A DNA stretch of 64,000 bases from Schaalia suimastitidis DSM 15538 (GCF_000429105.1 NZ_AUBF01000012.1:1-64000), one strand, 5' to 3'; shown: positions 8,847 through 21,670, numbered from the stretch's first letter. Notes: generated by a model not told the origin, from the letters alone. Translations and numbers: made by a program.

Positions 8847-10343
8847 TCAGGCACCGACGATTTCCATAATGAGTTCACGTACCCGAGCAGCATCAGCCTG
8901 CCCGCGCGTTGCCTTCATGACAGCACCAACAAGTGCGCCAGCAGCCTGCACCTTCCCAGAGCGAATCTTGTCGACAATATCGGGATTCGCGGCCAAGGCC
9001 TCGTGAACCGCCGCCGTCAGCGCACCCTCGTCGGATACCACTTCCAGACCCCGCGCCTCGACAATCGCCGTTGGATCGCCTTCACCCGCCAACACGCCTT
9101 CGAGGACTTGTCGTGCGAGCTTGTCGGTCAGACGCCCCGAATCCACCAGTGACTGTAGCTCGGTGATCTGCGATGGTGTGACAGGCATATCAGCAAGTGC
9201 GGTGTCCGACTCTTTGGCTTTACGAGCCAATTCCCCCATCCACCACTTACGTGCCGCACCAGCGGGCGTACCAGCAGCCACAGTAGCTTCAATCAACTCA
9301 AGCGCACCAGCATTGACCACATCGCGCATTTCAACGTCTGTGCATCCCCACTCTTGGCGGAGACGACGACGCTTCGCAACCGGCAGTTCAGGCAGTGTGG
9401 CGCGTAGGCCTTCAACCCACTGCGCGGAAGCGACCACCGGAACAAGGTCCGGCTCGGGGAAATACCGGTAGTCTTCAGCATCCGACTTCACGCGACCCGG
9501 CGAAGTGGAACCATCTTCTTCATGGAAGTGACGGGTTTCCTGAACGATTGTGCCACCAGACGAAAGGATGCCTGCCTGACGCGAAATCTCAAAACGTACC
9601 GCACGTTCAATACCGCGGAACGAGTTGACATTCTTTGTTTCCGTTCGTGTCCCCAATGGACTTTCAGGCGAAGGGCGCAGCGACACATTGATATCGGCAC
9701 GCACATTGCCTCGCTCCATACGCGCTTCAGATACCTCAAGCGCACGGAAAATATCCCGCAGCGTCTGCACATACGCACGAGCGACCTCGGGAGCACGCTC
9801 ACCTGCCCCAAGGATGGGGCGAGTAACGATCTCCACTAGGGGCACACCCGCACGGTTGTAATCCACTAAAGAATAATCGGCACCATGAATACGCCCATCA
9901 GCACCACCGACGTGGTTATTCTTTCCGGCATCCTCTTCCATGTGTGCGCGTTCAATCTCGACGCGGAACAGCGTGCCATCCTCCAACTCAACATCGACCC
10001 AGCCGTCATAGGCGATAGGTTCGTCGTATTGGGAGGTTTGGAAAGCCTTTGTCAGATCTGGATAGAAATAGCTTTTACGGGCAAAACGGCAGCTTGGCGC
10101 AATCGAGCAATTCAGTGCCAAACCGATTTTCACCGCGTATTCCACTGCTTTGCCGTTGACCACAGGCAGCGACCCAGGCAAACCCAACGATACGGGCGTC
10201 ACGAACGTATTGGGGTCGCCACCAAAAGCGTTAGGGGCAGCGTCGAACATCTTCGTGGCAGTGCCCAGTTCGACGTGCACTTCAATGCCAAGCACCGGGT
10301 CGAAGGAAGCGACGGCGGCATCGTAATCCATTAATTCACTCAT
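8847..10343 (-). CDS. gatB: Asp-tRNA(Asn)/Glu-tRNA(Gln) amidotransferase subunit B
   Basis: GatB (498 residues from ATG 10343) binds misacylated tRNA and activates its Glu/Asp for amidation by ammonia from GatA. The signatures '[21 protein letters not shown]', '[12 protein letters not shown]' and '[10 protein letters not shown]' are present, and the C-terminal ~150 residues form the YqeY-like tail ('[21 protein letters not shown]'). The ATG overlaps the gatA stop codon (ATGA), so the longer open frame to 10376 is rejected. It is the last gene of gatC-gatA-gatB. Confidence 0.97.
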   Translation of the reverse strand: MSELMDYDAAVASFDPVLGIEVHVELGTATKMFDAAPNAFGGDPNTFVTPVSLGLPGSLPVVNGKAVEYAVKIGLALNCSIAPSCRFARKSYFYPDLTKAFQTSQYDEPIAYDGWVDVELEDGTLFRVEIERAHMEEDAGKNNHVGGADGRIHGADYSLVDYNRAGVPLVEIVTRPILGAGERAPEVARAYVQTLRDIFRALEVSEARMERGNVRADINVSLRPSPESPLGTRTETKNVNSFRGIERAVRFEISRQAGILSSGGTIVQETRHFHEEDGSTSPGRVKSDAEDYRYFPEPDLVPVVASAQWVEGLRATLPELPVAKRRRLRQEWGCTDVEMRDVVNAGALELIEATVAAGTPAGAARKWWMGELARKAKESDTALADMPVTPSQITELQSLVDSGRLTDKLARQVLEGVLAGEGDPTAIVEARGLEVVSDEGALTAAVHEALAANPDIVDKIRSGKVQAAGALVGAVMKATRGQADAARVRELIMEIVGA

Positions 10344-11851
10344 CAGTGTGCTTCCTCCCAATTCGCAGCCGGGCAACTACCCGCCACATCGCCACTCAGA
10401 GTCTCCACGAGCGCCGCCACCTCATACATGCGCAAATCAGCATGCGCTGGAGCAATCACTTGGAAACCAATTGGCAAGCCTTGGCCATCCACTCCCACAG
10501 GAATACTCATCGCCGGAACACCAGCAAGGTTGGCAGGAATGGTCGCAATGTCATTGAGATACATGGCCAGAGGGTCATCCAATTTGTCGCCAAATGCAAA
10601 GGCAGTCGTTGGCGCTGTTGGCGAGACAAGTACATCAACCTGACCAAAGACACGGTCAAAGTCGCGTTGAATAAGCGTACGGACCTTCTGTGCGCTGCCG
10701 TAGTAAGCGTCGTAATAGCCTGCTGACAAAACATGGGTGCCCAAAATAATGCGCCGCTTTACTTCGTCACCAAAACCTGCCTCGCGGGTTGCCGCCATGA
10801 CGCGCTCAGCAGTAACTGGGCCTTCCGTCGGCTCAACGCGAATGCCGTAGCGAATACCGTCAAAGCGAGCCAGGTTGGAGGAAACCTCGGCAGGCATAAT
10901 AAGGTAATAGGCCGCGAGCGCGTAGTCGAAGCTCGGGCACGACACTTCCACAATCTCAGCACCAGCGCGACGCAAACGCTCAACGGTATCGGTGAAGGCG
11001 TCCAGCACTTCCGCCTGGTAGCCGTCGCCGGAAAGCTCTTTGACGACCCCGACCTTCAATCCGGCAAGCACGCCGTCAGCAGCAACTTTTGCCACGGCCT
11101 CGCCAAGCGGCGGAACCGGCGCGGGAAGCGACGTTGAATCCAGCGGGTCGTGCCCACCAATGAGTTCAGTGAGAGCTGCCGCATCGGCAACGGTACGGGT
11201 TACCGGCCCAATTTGGTCCAGTGAGGATGCCATCGCCACGAGGCCGTAGCGCGACACAGCACCATACGTGGGTTTCGCTCCAACAGTGCCCGTCACCGAG
11301 CCAGGCTGACGAATCGAGCCGCCTGTGTCAGAACCCAAGGCGAGAGGCACCATGTAGGCGGCGACGGCCGCAGCCGAACCGCCACCGGAGCCTCCGGGAA
11401 TACGGTCAACGTCCCACGGATTACGGGTTGGCCCGTAGGCTGAGTGTTCAGTGGAGGACCCCATTGCGAATTCGTCCATATTGGTTTTGCCAACAATGGG
11501 CAGGCGCGCCTCTTTGATCTTGGTGATGACGGTGGCGTCGTAAGGAGGCAACCATCCTTCAAGTATTTTCGAGGCGCAGGTCGTGGGCATACCGCGCGTC
11601 ACCATATTGTCTTTGACAGCGATGGGCACACCGGCCAGCGGGTGCAAGTCTTCGCCTGCGGCGCGCAGACGGTCAACCTCGGCGGCGGTGGCAAGAGCGC
11701 CGTCACGGTCAAGGTGAAGGAAAGCGTGGATACGTCCGTCCAGTGCGTCAATGCGGTCAAGGCATGCGGTGGTCAGCTCCACCGAGGTAATGTGCCCGGC
11801 GCGCAGCATTGCGGCAAGTTCAACGGCGGATTTCTTCAGCAGGTCGTTCAT
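10343..11851 (-). CDS. gatA: Asp-tRNA(Asn)/Glu-tRNA(Gln) amidotransferase subunit A
   Basis: This 502-residue amidase-signature enzyme releases ammonia from glutamine for transfer to misacylated tRNA. The Ser-cisSer-Lys catalytic elements are visible: Lys in '[10 protein letters not shown]', the Gly/Ser-rich loop '[13 protein letters not shown]', and the nucleophile Ser in '[12 protein letters not shown]'. The start ATG at 11851 overlaps the gatC stop, and its own stop overlaps the gatB start, giving a tightly coupled operon. Presence of GatCAB suggests that the organism makes Gln-tRNA (and possibly Asn-tRNA) indirectly. Confidence 0.97.
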   Translation of the reverse strand: MNDLLKKSAVELAAMLRAGHITSVELTTACLDRIDALDGRIHAFLHLDRDGALATAAEVDRLRAAGEDLHPLAGVPIAVKDNMVTRGMPTTCASKILEGWLPPYDATVITKIKEARLPIVGKTNMDEFAMGSSTEHSAYGPTRNPWDVDRIPGGSGGGSAAAVAAYMVPLALGSDTGGSIRQPGSVTGTVGAKPTYGAVSRYGLVAMASSLDQIGPVTRTVADAAALTELIGGHDPLDSTSLPAPVPPLGEAVAKVAADGVLAGLKVGVVKELSGDGYQAEVLDAFTDTVERLRRAGAEIVEVSCPSFDYALAAYYLIMPAEVSSNLARFDGIRYGIRVEPTEGPVTAERVMAATREAGFGDEVKRRIILGTHVLSAGYYDAYYGSAQKVRTLIQRDFDRVFGQVDVLVSPTAPTTAFAFGDKLDDPLAMYLNDIATIPANLAGVPAMSIPVGVDGQGLPIGFQVIAPAHADLRMYEVAALVETLSGDVAGSCPAANWEEAH

Positions 11852-12147
11852 CAGTCCTCCTCTAAAATTTGAGGCACCATGAACATGCCGTCTTCAGCTG
11901 CCGGAGCCTGTGCCATCACTTCGTCCCGGTCAAGGGTCGGACCCACGACATCATCACGCCACACATTCGATAACGGAATCGGGTGGGACGTGGCAGGAAT
12001 ATCTGGGGTGGCAACCTCGGATACAGTGGCTACGGCGGAGGCGATCACGTCAAGTTCACCGGCGATGCGGGTGATCTCCTCCTCGGTCAATGCAATACGG
12101 GCCAAACCCGCGACGCGGGCGACCTCGTCAGTACTGATACGTGACAT
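11851..12147 (-). CDS. gatC: Asp-tRNA(Asn)/Glu-tRNA(Gln) amidotransferase subunit C
   Basis: This 98-residue stabilising subunit wraps around GatA/GatB. The family pattern is clear: '[27 protein letters not shown]' at the N-terminus and '[32 protein letters not shown]' at the C-terminus. It is first in the gatCAB operon and overlaps gatA by an ATGA junction. The promoter should lie in the short gap before the divergent phospholipase D-type gene at 12231. Confidence 0.96.
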   Translation of the reverse strand: MSRISTDEVARVAGLARIALTEEEITRIAGELDVIASAVATVSEVATPDIPATSHPIPLSNVWRDDVVGPTLDRDEVMAQAPAAEDGMFMVPQILEED

Positions 12148-12230
12148 AGGGACGATCTTACCGTTTGTCGCCCCTAGCTGGCCTCATCTACCAGCAACCG
12201 GTATGCGCCCGCGATGGGTAAACTAACAGC

Positions 12231-13493
12231 ATGTGGCACCCAAGATGCTTATTCACTCCCCGTAATATTCGTATCGCTAAAAACGTTGGGAAGGCACTTG
12301 TCGTTGCCCAGGCCGCAGCCCTCATCACGGTACATGCCATTGACCGTATGCGAACCGCACGCGTACCTGGTGGTCGGCACGGGTTTCCCACGTTACAACC
12401 TGTCGACACCGATGTGGCGGGCAATTCGGTGCGGACATACACGGAAGGCAATTCCCTATACGAGGATATGCTTGCCGAGATTAACGCCGCCGAACGTTAC
12501 ATTTTTTTTGAAACCTATGTGTGGCGCTCTGACGAATGGGGGCAACGTTTCAAAGATGCGCTCATTGCGGCAGCGCAACGAGGCGTCGATGTCTTCGTCG
12601 TTTACGACGGTTTTGCGGTCCTGAACCAAAACCCTGCTTTTTTCCGGATGCCCCGCATCCCCCACCTGTATGTGCGACGCTTCCCTGAGATCCGTTCTGG
12701 TATGTTCACGTTAAATTTGCGCAGGACCGGACGTGACCATCGCAAGATTCTCGTCGTCGACGGCACCTCAGGCTACGTGGGGGGTTATAACATCGGCACG
12801 CGTTTTGCTGAGGAATGGCGTGATACGCATGTGCGGGTCACCGGACACGCAGTGTGGGAACTAGAAAACGGTTTCGTTGACTTTTGGAATCACTTTAAGT
12901 TGCGTCGGCATCCTAGCCTGCCCGACCGCGGGGCACGGAAGTGGTCCTCAGAGGTGACCGCCGCATTCAATTTACCGTCACGGCTGCTATACCCCGTTCG
13001 GGGACTGTATATCGATGCCATGGAACGGGCGACGGAACGTATCCTCATCACGCAGGCATACTTCATCCCTGATAAGGAAATTTTGGCTGCCCTTAAAGCA
13101 GCGGCACGACGCGGTGTTGAAGTGAAGGTGCTGATCCCTGAGTATTCCAACCATATCCTTGCCGACTGGGTGGCCCGCCCATATTACGGTGAACTATTAC
13201 GTGCGGGCATCGAAATTTGGCTCTACCAGCACGCAATGGTGCACTCTAAGACAATGACGGTCGACGGCGTGTGGTCCACTGTTGGCACCGCCAACATCGA
13301 TCGCTTGTCAATGCAGGGCAACTATGAGGTCAATATGCAATTCCATTCACAAGAGCTTGCTGGTCGAATGGAAGAAATCTTCGCCAACGACCTCACCACT
13401 GCACGCCGACTCACCATCGATGAGTGGGAAGGGCGCAGTATGTTCACACGCGTATTGGAGCATTTGCTGCGTCCTTTTGAGATCGTGGTGTAA
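12231..13493 (+). CDS. Cardiolipin synthase-like phospholipase D protein
   Basis: This 420-residue membrane-associated enzyme has two HKD catalytic motifs: 'HRKILVVDG' (~residues 170-180) and 'HSKTMTVDG' with the following 'TANIDRLSMQGNYEVN'. This pattern belongs to cardiolipin synthases, which join two phosphatidylglycerols or a PG and another lipid. A hydrophobic stretch near residues 20-38 ('NVGKALVVAQAAALITVHAI') may anchor the protein; there is only one N-terminal segment instead of the two common in ClsA. The gene stands alone, divergent from gatC and convergent with ligA, with no operon partner. Confidence 0.85.
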   Translation: MWHPRCLFTPRNIRIAKNVGKALVVAQAAALITVHAIDRMRTARVPGGRHGFPTLQPVDTDVAGNSVRTYTEGNSLYEDMLAEINAAERYIFFETYVWRSDEWGQRFKDALIAAAQRGVDVFVVYDGFAVLNQNPAFFRMPRIPHLYVRRFPEIRSGMFTLNLRRTGRDHRKILVVDGTSGYVGGYNIGTRFAEEWRDTHVRVTGHAVWELENGFVDFWNHFKLRRHPSLPDRGARKWSSEVTAAFNLPSRLLYPVRGLYIDAMERATERILITQAYFIPDKEILAALKAAARRGVEVKVLIPEYSNHILADWVARPYYGELLRAGIEIWLYQHAMVHSKTMTVDGVWSTVGTANIDRLSMQGNYEVNMQFHSQELAGRMEEIFANDLTTARRLTIDEWEGRSMFTRVLEHLLRPFEIVV

Positions 13494-13503
13494 CGGCGTC
13501 ACG

Positions 13504-15951
<2,448 letters not shown>

Positions 15952-16150
15952 TCAGTCCACAGGTATGTGCCTAGGCACGCTCTTTCCACAGAACCTGGTG
16001 ACCGACACGTGCATTGACGCTCTGAAGTGAAGAATCAAGGACGTAACCAGCGGCATCTCGTCGTTGTCAACGCACGACACGGTATTCATCGATCCGTCGC
16101 ATCGAAGGGATGCACGATCGATCACATACCAAAGAAGGAAGGAGTGCCCA

Positions 16151-19100
16151 GTGCTCACGGCTGCCGACGCTCTAGGCGCGCCCATGCACCTGGCGTGTAT
16201 CGCTGGCCCAGATATTGGCAGTGTCATTCCGGTGGAGGATGGCCTTATTCTTGGGCGTTGCGGTACCTATCCGCTGTCTGATGACGCTGTGTCGAGGCAG
16301 CATTGCAAGATTCGATGCGTAGTGACCAGGCGCACCACCCTTTGGCAAATGACATCCCTCCAACGTGGGGCACCTTTGTTGTGGCGCATATCGCTGTTGC
16401 CGTGGCAACGCATTGGCGTGGACCGCTGGACAACGTTACGCCCGTCAATGCGGCTGCGATGCGGGGAGGATATTTTCCAAGTGCGCCGACGCCCACGCCG
16501 TCTGCTGTGGGCTGAGCCTTCTGCTACTGCGTTCTCGGGTCGTACCCTTGTCACCCGGCTATTACCTGCGATATTTTTTGCCTTTCTCTTGTGGCGTCTG
16601 CCCCTTATGATGCGGGTGTTTCTTCCTGACATTGACGCCTCACGTCTCCCTGTTTGGATTGGTGGCGCAGGAGCAGTCGTCCTGATTCTCTTCGCCACAC
16701 GGTGGTGCCGCAGTGCCCTCAGGTCACGTCGACTGTGGAAACAGTGCGACGCCGCGATGTTGGCACTGGTTTTAGCTGCACGTCGTGTGCCGTCCCTTTC
16801 TAAAGACGGGGTGGTTGCGTTTTGGCCACAGCAGGTAAGGCCGTGGGGTGTCCAGTATTTACAGATTTCTGATCGGGCGCCGCGAGATAGCAAAGGTCCG
16901 CCCCCATGTACGAGCCCCGGCTTTTATGGGTCGGCCTGTGAGGCGAGTGCCTACTGGTGCGCTGCCCAGGTGGCCTTAGGGGTGGGAGGGGCTCGTATTC
17001 ATTGCCCTGACGGGACCGTCATTGCGTTGGGCCGCCCGGTGCGCGATGTGTATCTTCATGCAGGCACTGCTGACATCGGGGTGGAATCGTCGGCTCCCAC
17101 CGATGCTGCCGCGGTCGATGCCAACGCGATAAATATTGCGTATGCGCCGTCACTGATGGCCCTTCCTGCCTGGTGTGATGCGGCATTTCATGCGAAACGA
17201 CCAATGACAAGTCACCTGTGGTGGTTGCTATGCGGTGGCGGCTGCATCGATTCAGGTGCCTTACCCGATCTTGTCTACGTCAATGAACTCGCGGCCGCAT
17301 CTCCATCGGTCCAAGAGCCACTCGCGTCTCCGTCGCCGGCGCCTCAAGGGACCCTCGCCACGACATCTCCATCGCTCCAAGGGACACTCGCGGCCACGCT
17401 CGGCGTTGGGAAACAGGGGGTGGTCAGTATCGATCTCGTTTCAGATGGGCCACATGCACTTGTTGCAGGAACCACCGGGAGCGGGAAGTCTGAAGCGCTC
17501 CTGACGTGGATCCTTGCTTTAGCTCAACGGTACCCTCCTGAAATGGTCCAATTTGTCCTGCTTGACTACAAGGGTGGTGCCACTTTTGGTGCGCTCAGGC
17601 CACTACCTCATGTGGCGACGATACTGACCGATTTGACGCCAGGCGACACGTTGCGTTGCCTCAAAGGCTTAGATAGCCACATCCAATGGCGCGAGGCAAT
17701 CCTGGCCCAGGCAGGCTATCCCAGCCTTGACGCATGGGAAGCAGCGTGTCTAGCACGTGCCAATGCCAATGCAGGTTGGAGCGACCCGGGCACAAGCGCC
17801 GCAGGCACGGCTGCCGCGAGCACAGCCGACGCAGGCATGGTTGCCGAGAGAAGTGCCATACATGGCGCCGACCCCTTGCCACGTCTCGTGATCGTGATTG
17901 ACGAATTCCGGCAACTGTCATGCGCGCATAGTGATGCGATGGATACTCTTGTGCGGTTGGCCGCCCAAGGGCGTTCCCTCGGCGTGCATATTATCGCCGC
18001 AACGCAGCGTCCGGCTGGTATTGTCAGCGCTGCGATACGCGCGAATATGGACCTTAAACTCGTCTTCCGATGTGCAGAACCTGCTGATTCGCTTGATGTG
18101 CTCGGCAATGATCTGGCTGCGCAGCTGCCGCGCCTACCTGGGCGCGCACATTTGCGAGGATATGGCGACGTCCAGTGTGCCCTCACACCTCATGTGCCAC
18201 GCATCGTTGACACCATTGTCAGCAAATACCCGACATTTGGCCGCCAATATCTCTGGTTGCCTCCACTTCCCGAAGTACTCACATGGTCCCAAGTATGGGA
18301 TGAGCACCCCGCGAGTACCGACACCGCTAAGACCACGCTGAACCAGACAACGCTCCCCATCGCCCTGATCGATACCTTAGAAAGCGACCCTTCTGCCGTA
18401 GTGCCTCCCGTGGCATTAGCCTCGTCAATCCGCCGGACAGCAGACGGCGGGAATACCCTAGGCACGTATCCGCGCTTGGCGTGGGATGAATGCCATCTAG
18501 CCGTCGAGGGTCCATTTTCCGAGGCACCCCTCCTTCGGCGCGGAGCACAATCCTTGGCCTCTGCCATTGCACACGCGCGTGACGCTCGACTCCACTGCCT
18601 TTATGTGCCCGTTTCAACGCACACACGAGCGCGCCCAGCGTATGTCAGCGGTTCTTGGCTGGACGTAGACAATGCTGGCGATACTACCTATGTTCTTGAA
18701 TACGTGGAGCACCTCGGACCTGGGGTTCTTCTCATTGAAGATGTTCCTCGACTTGTCGGGGCAATCGACCGTCGCCTCGGTGCTTCTGCAGGCAAACAAT
18801 TGCTGAGCACACTGCTGACGCGGGCCGCACAATACGACGTTCAGGCGGTGGCAGTCATTCCAGGATATGGCCGCGATCAGAACGGCAGTTTTTCTACCCG
18901 TCTTATTCGGGCGCACACCACTACTGAACGGATGTTGGCCCGGCTCCCTTCACGGGTACCTGATTTACTTGCACCCAATCATTTTCTTTTCGAACGCGTC
19001 GGCACCACCGGACTGTGTGCGATCCCGCTGGATCCATACGTCGCAGCATGTACCGCAAATAGCGCAGGCAACAACACGGTGGGGCAAGAGCCTTGCCGAA

Positions 19101-19588
19101 ATAATGTTTCCCATCCATTCACCGCACCGCTCGTGCGTTCAGAAAACGATGTGTATGATCGCGGTGTACTGCTAATCGGCGCCGACTTTCATGCTTACCA
19201 GCCAACAACGCAGTGTTCGTGGGTACTGATCGGTGAGCATAGCCTCAAGATATTGCCGTATCTCAACAATGCCTATACCTGCGTCGGTTTGCCACCACTT
19301 CGCCTGATAGACGATGGGGAGCCAGCACCGGGTGAGGTCACAGTCGTACCAGCGCAACGCGTACCGCTGATACGGATCATGCGTGGTCAGAATTATCTTG
19401 CGGCAGAGCCGAGTATTGACACGATTCGCGTACTGCGCTCAGCGACATCCCGAAACAGCCGCGCCCCCTGGGCCCAACATTGGCATGAACACAATGGGCT
19501 GATTGTTATTAACGGCAACACAGAACGCTTCCTTGTTTTACCTTCGTCACCTGCAGATATAAAGAAAAGCGCAGATGAAGTAACGTGA
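16151..19588 (+). CDS. FHA-domain FtsK/SpoIIIE (EssC/EccC-like) ATPase
   Basis: This 1145-residue membrane ATPase resembles type VII secretion motors. An N-terminal FHA-like domain ('GSVIPVEDGLILGRCGTYPL' then 'SRQHCKI') is followed by two hydrophobic segments (residues ~137-182). A Pro/Ser/Gln/Leu-rich repeat linker leads to an FtsK domain with Walker A 'GTTGSGKSEA' (~440-449), 'FVLLDYKGGATF', Walker B 'LVIVIDEFRQL' and 'IIAATQRPAG'. The C-terminal domain is a degenerate second ATPase ('VEGPFSEAPLLRRG', 'GVLLIEDV'). GTG 16151 is chosen because AAGGAAGGAG sits seven bases upstream. No WXG100, EccB/D/E or mycosin gene is nearby, so its substrate and partners are unknown. whiB follows. Confidence 0.85.
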   Translation: MLTAADALGAPMHLACIAGPDIGSVIPVEDGLILGRCGTYPLSDDAVSRQHCKIRCVVTRRTTLWQMTSLQRGAPLLWRISLLPWQRIGVDRWTTLRPSMRLRCGEDIFQVRRRPRRLLWAEPSATAFSGRTLVTRLLPAIFFAFLLWRLPLMMRVFLPDIDASRLPVWIGGAGAVVLILFATRWCRSALRSRRLWKQCDAAMLALVLAARRVPSLSKDGVVAFWPQQVRPWGVQYLQISDRAPRDSKGPPPCTSPGFYGSACEASAYWCAAQVALGVGGARIHCPDGTVIALGRPVRDVYLHAGTADIGVESSAPTDAAAVDANAINIAYAPSLMALPAWCDAAFHAKRPMTSHLWWLLCGGGCIDSGALPDLVYVNELAAASPSVQEPLASPSPAPQGTLATTSPSLQGTLAATLGVGKQGVVSIDLVSDGPHALVAGTTGSGKSEALLTWILALAQRYPPEMVQFVLLDYKGGATFGALRPLPHVATILTDLTPGDTLRCLKGLDSHIQWREAILAQAGYPSLDAWEAACLARANANAGWSDPGTSAAGTAAASTADAGMVAERSAIHGADPLPRLVIVIDEFRQLSCAHSDAMDTLVRLAAQGRSLGVHIIAATQRPAGIVSAAIRANMDLKLVFRCAEPADSLDVLGNDLAAQLPRLPGRAHLRGYGDVQCALTPHVPRIVDTIVSKYPTFGRQYLWLPPLPEVLTWSQVWDEHPASTDTAKTTLNQTTLPIALIDTLESDPSAVVPPVALASSIRRTADGGNTLGTYPRLAWDECHLAVEGPFSEAPLLRRGAQSLASAIAHARDARLHCLYVPVSTHTRARPAYVSGSWLDVDNAGDTTYVLEYVEHLGPGVLLIEDVPRLVGAIDRRLGASAGKQLLSTLLTRAAQYDVQAVAVIPGYGRDQNGSFSTRLIRAHTTTERMLARLPSRVPDLLAPNHFLFERVGTTGLCAIPLDPYVAACTANSAGNNTVGQEPCRNNVSHPFTAPLVRSENDVYDRGVLLIGADFHAYQPTTQCSWVLIGEHSLKILPYLNNAYTCVGLPPLRLIDDGEPAPGEVTVVPAQRVPLIRIMRGQNYLAAEPSIDTIRVLRSATSRNSRAPWAQHWHEHNGLIVINGNTERFLVLPSSPADIKKSADEVT
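17299..17404 (+). repeat. In-frame repeats in the FtsK-like gene linker
   Basis: Three in-frame copies of a Ser-Pro-Ser-x-x-Gln-(E/G)-x-Leu-Ala unit (encoded roughly by ccatcgStccaagRg) form a flexible linker just ahead of the P-loop domain. The DNA of the first and third units is nearly identical, which suggests recent expansion by slippage or unequal exchange. Confidence 0.65.
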
Positions 19589-19643
19589 TCATTTACACAT
19601 AGATAATCGCGGGATTGTGAACACAAACTCTTGAACCCGTGGC

Positions 19644-19686
19644 GTCAATGACTCACACTTAACGATGTTGTATTTGTGTCAATGAC
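19644..19686 (+). promoter_or_regulatory. Direct repeat upstream of whiB (candidate operator)
   Basis: GTCAATGAC occurs at 19644-19652 and 19678-19686, 34 bases apart (close to three helical turns). The outer flanks GCGTCA and TGACGC also form a dyad. It lies 54 bases before the whiB start, where an activator or repressor site would be expected. Function is inferred from position only. Confidence 0.35.
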
Positions 19687-19739
19687 GCAGCGAAGAAAAT
19701 TGGTAGACGAAGTACTTATCCGAATCGAGGATCGAGAAC

Positions 19740-19988
19740 ATGGACTGGCGTAGCGAGGCGGCCTGCCTTCACGTTGACCCCGAGTTGTTTTTTCCCATTG
19801 GAAACACCGGTCCAGCTATTGCTCAGGCTGCAGAAGCGAAAGCCGTATGCGCCACCTGCTCGGTGCAAGCAATCTGCCTGCAATGGGCCATCGATAATAA
19901 CCAGGACTCTGGGGTTTGGGGTGGCACCAGCGAAGAAGAGCGTCGCTCTTTGAAGCGCCGCGCAGCACGCGCACGCCGCGCCTCCTGA
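19740..19988 (+). CDS. whiB: WhiB-family iron-sulfur regulator
   Basis: This 82-residue protein has the four Cys ligands of the [4Fe-4S] cluster (Cys9, Cys37, Cys40, Cys46), the beta-turn 'GVWGGTSEEER' and a basic C-terminal tail 'KRRAARARRAS' for DNA contact. WhiB proteins act with the primary sigma factor and sense redox state or NO. The short N-terminus and sequence are closest to the WhiB1/WhiB2-type group by eye, but I do not assign a number. It is followed by a strong terminator and is convergent with the PdtaS-like kinase gene. Confidence 0.96.
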   Translation: MDWRSEAACLHVDPELFFPIGNTGPAIAQAAEAKAVCATCSVQAICLQWAIDNNQDSGVWGGTSEEERRSLKRRAARARRAS

Positions 19989-20000
19989 AATACTTACGAC

Positions 20001-20041
20001 AGGTGGGGCCAGCACATTGCGGCTGGCCCCACCTGCTTTTT
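20001..20041 (+). terminator. Intrinsic terminator of whiB
   Basis: A perfect 13-base stem (AGGTGGGGCCAGC / GCTGGCCCCACCT) with an 8-base loop is followed by GCTTTTT. This is a textbook intrinsic terminator 12 bases past the whiB stop codon, and it also separates it from the convergent kinase gene. Confidence 0.92.
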
Positions 20042-20156
20042 GCCACTACCTTCCCCGCTGTTTCTGCCACGCCACGGGCGCCTTGACCAATAGGCCTCAC
20101 ATACGAGGTCACGCAACGACCACGCGGGCACAACCAAATATCGGCAGTCGAAATAA

Positions 20157-21608
20157 CTACGGGCGCATACGGATAATGACGGACGTACCGCCCAGATCGC
20201 GGCGACGCCACTCGATGGTGCCATGCAACTCGCCTTGCACCACCTGCCGAACAATCTGGGTGCCCAACCCTACCTCGACCGTATGAGGATCAAAGCCCTC
20301 ACCGTCATCGGTCACCGTAATCACCATGACCTCATCTTCCTGATGAGCATCAACAACGACGGTACCATCACAAGATTTAAATCCGTGTTCCACCGCATTG
20401 GACACCAACTCATTGAGCACTGACGCCAATGCTTGTGCCTGTTCAGCACGCAAGGTACCAAAACGACCAGTCGTGACCACATCCACCTTATGGTCGGTGG
20501 CTGCGACGGCACCAGAAAGGCGCAACACTGAGCGCGCTACCTCGTCAAAGTCCACGGTCTCATTCACGTTATGCGAAAGTGCCTCATGCACAGTGGCGAT
20601 GGCCTGCACGCGTCGCTCCGCCTCGGCAAGCGCCTTACGTACTGGCTCCTGGTCGCTGCGACGCGCCTGCAAACGCAACAATGCTGAAACTGTCTGCAAG
20701 TTATTTTTCACGCGGTGGTGGATCTCGCGAATGGTGGCATCTTTCGTCATGAGTTCCTGCTCACGACGACGCACCTCGGTCACGTCACGCGTGAGGATCA
20801 CCGCACCCAGACGTTTCCTCCCATGCTGCAGCGGCAATGCGCGCATAGTGACCGTTGATGCGTGAGCCGAAATTTCCACGCGCCACGATGCCCGTCCCAT
20901 CACCACCACAGGCAGTGACTCTTCAACCACGGATTCTTCACCCACAACTTCAGTGATTTCTTGGGCAAGGATCCGGCCCTCAACGGGACCATGTATACCA
21001 AGGCGCTTCAGACAGGACACCGCATTCGGCGTCAACTGCTCCACACGTCCTTCTGCGTCCAGCAGGACAACACCATCAAGGACACGCGGCACGCCTCGAC
21101 TGGTCACCGTTGGCGTCGATTCGTAAGGATATTCACCTCGCGACATCATGGAGCACAGACAGTCAGCGGCCTCAAGCGTCCACGTTTCAAAACCCAGTGG
21201 GAGGCGCGGCGAGGACTGATTAGCTTCACAGGACATCACAGCAATGATGCGTCCGTTGCGGCACACCGGCACGCATGTTTCCATCATGGAATACGTGCCT
21301 GCCCACCGCGCAGACGAGGCCTTCACCACTTGACCAGTGACCAGGGCACGCCTCATTTCAATTTCACGCGCCGCAGGCAAATACAAGCCAATGATGTCAT
21401 TCACATGAACCGTGGCCGATGTTGCTGGACGACAATGTGCAATGGCAACGAAACGATCATCCTGTGTTGGAAGCCATAGAACAAGGTCAGCTGCAGCAAG
21501 ATCAGCCAATACCTGCCAGTCAGCAAGAAGAAGGTGCAACCAGTCGAGGTCCGCGGGCGCCAAAGGTACGGCGTCAGCGTTCTCCGCTAGTTGCGTCAGG
21601 CTTCTCAT
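20157..21608 (-). CDS. pdtaS: PdtaS-like sensor histidine kinase
   Basis: This 483-residue cytoplasmic kinase has an N-terminal GAF-like domain (~1-150) and a PAS-like domain (~180-280). The HisKA_2/HWE-type phosphoacceptor is 'IREIHHRVKNNLQTVSALLRLQA', and the ATPase domain has 'LNELVSNAVEHGF' (N-box) and 'VTDDGEGFDP' (G1). This architecture is that of PdtaS, which phosphorylates the RNA-binding antitermination regulator PdtaR; no such regulator gene is in this window. No membrane segments are seen. The ATG at 21608 fits the N-terminal 'RSLTQLAENADAVPLAPADLDWLHLLLADW' of the family. Confidence 0.9.
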   Translation of the reverse strand: MRSLTQLAENADAVPLAPADLDWLHLLLADWQVLADLAAADLVLWLPTQDDRFVAIAHCRPATSATVHVNDIIGLYLPAAREIEMRRALVTGQVVKASSARWAGTYSMMETCVPVCRNGRIIAVMSCEANQSSPRLPLGFETWTLEAADCLCSMMSRGEYPYESTPTVTSRGVPRVLDGVVLLDAEGRVEQLTPNAVSCLKRLGIHGPVEGRILAQEITEVVGEESVVEESLPVVVMGRASWRVEISAHASTVTMRALPLQHGRKRLGAVILTRDVTEVRRREQELMTKDATIREIHHRVKNNLQTVSALLRLQARRSDQEPVRKALAEAERRVQAIATVHEALSHNVNETVDFDEVARSVLRLSGAVAATDHKVDVVTTGRFGTLRAEQAQALASVLNELVSNAVEHGFKSCDGTVVVDAHQEDEVMVITVTDDGEGFDPHTVEVGLGTQIVRQVVQGELHGTIEWRRRDLGGTSVIIRMRP

Positions 21609-21670
21609 AGATTTGATTCTAATGCGACAATCACATAGGTCTCACCCTTTTCCACTTTAAGGAGCCAATC

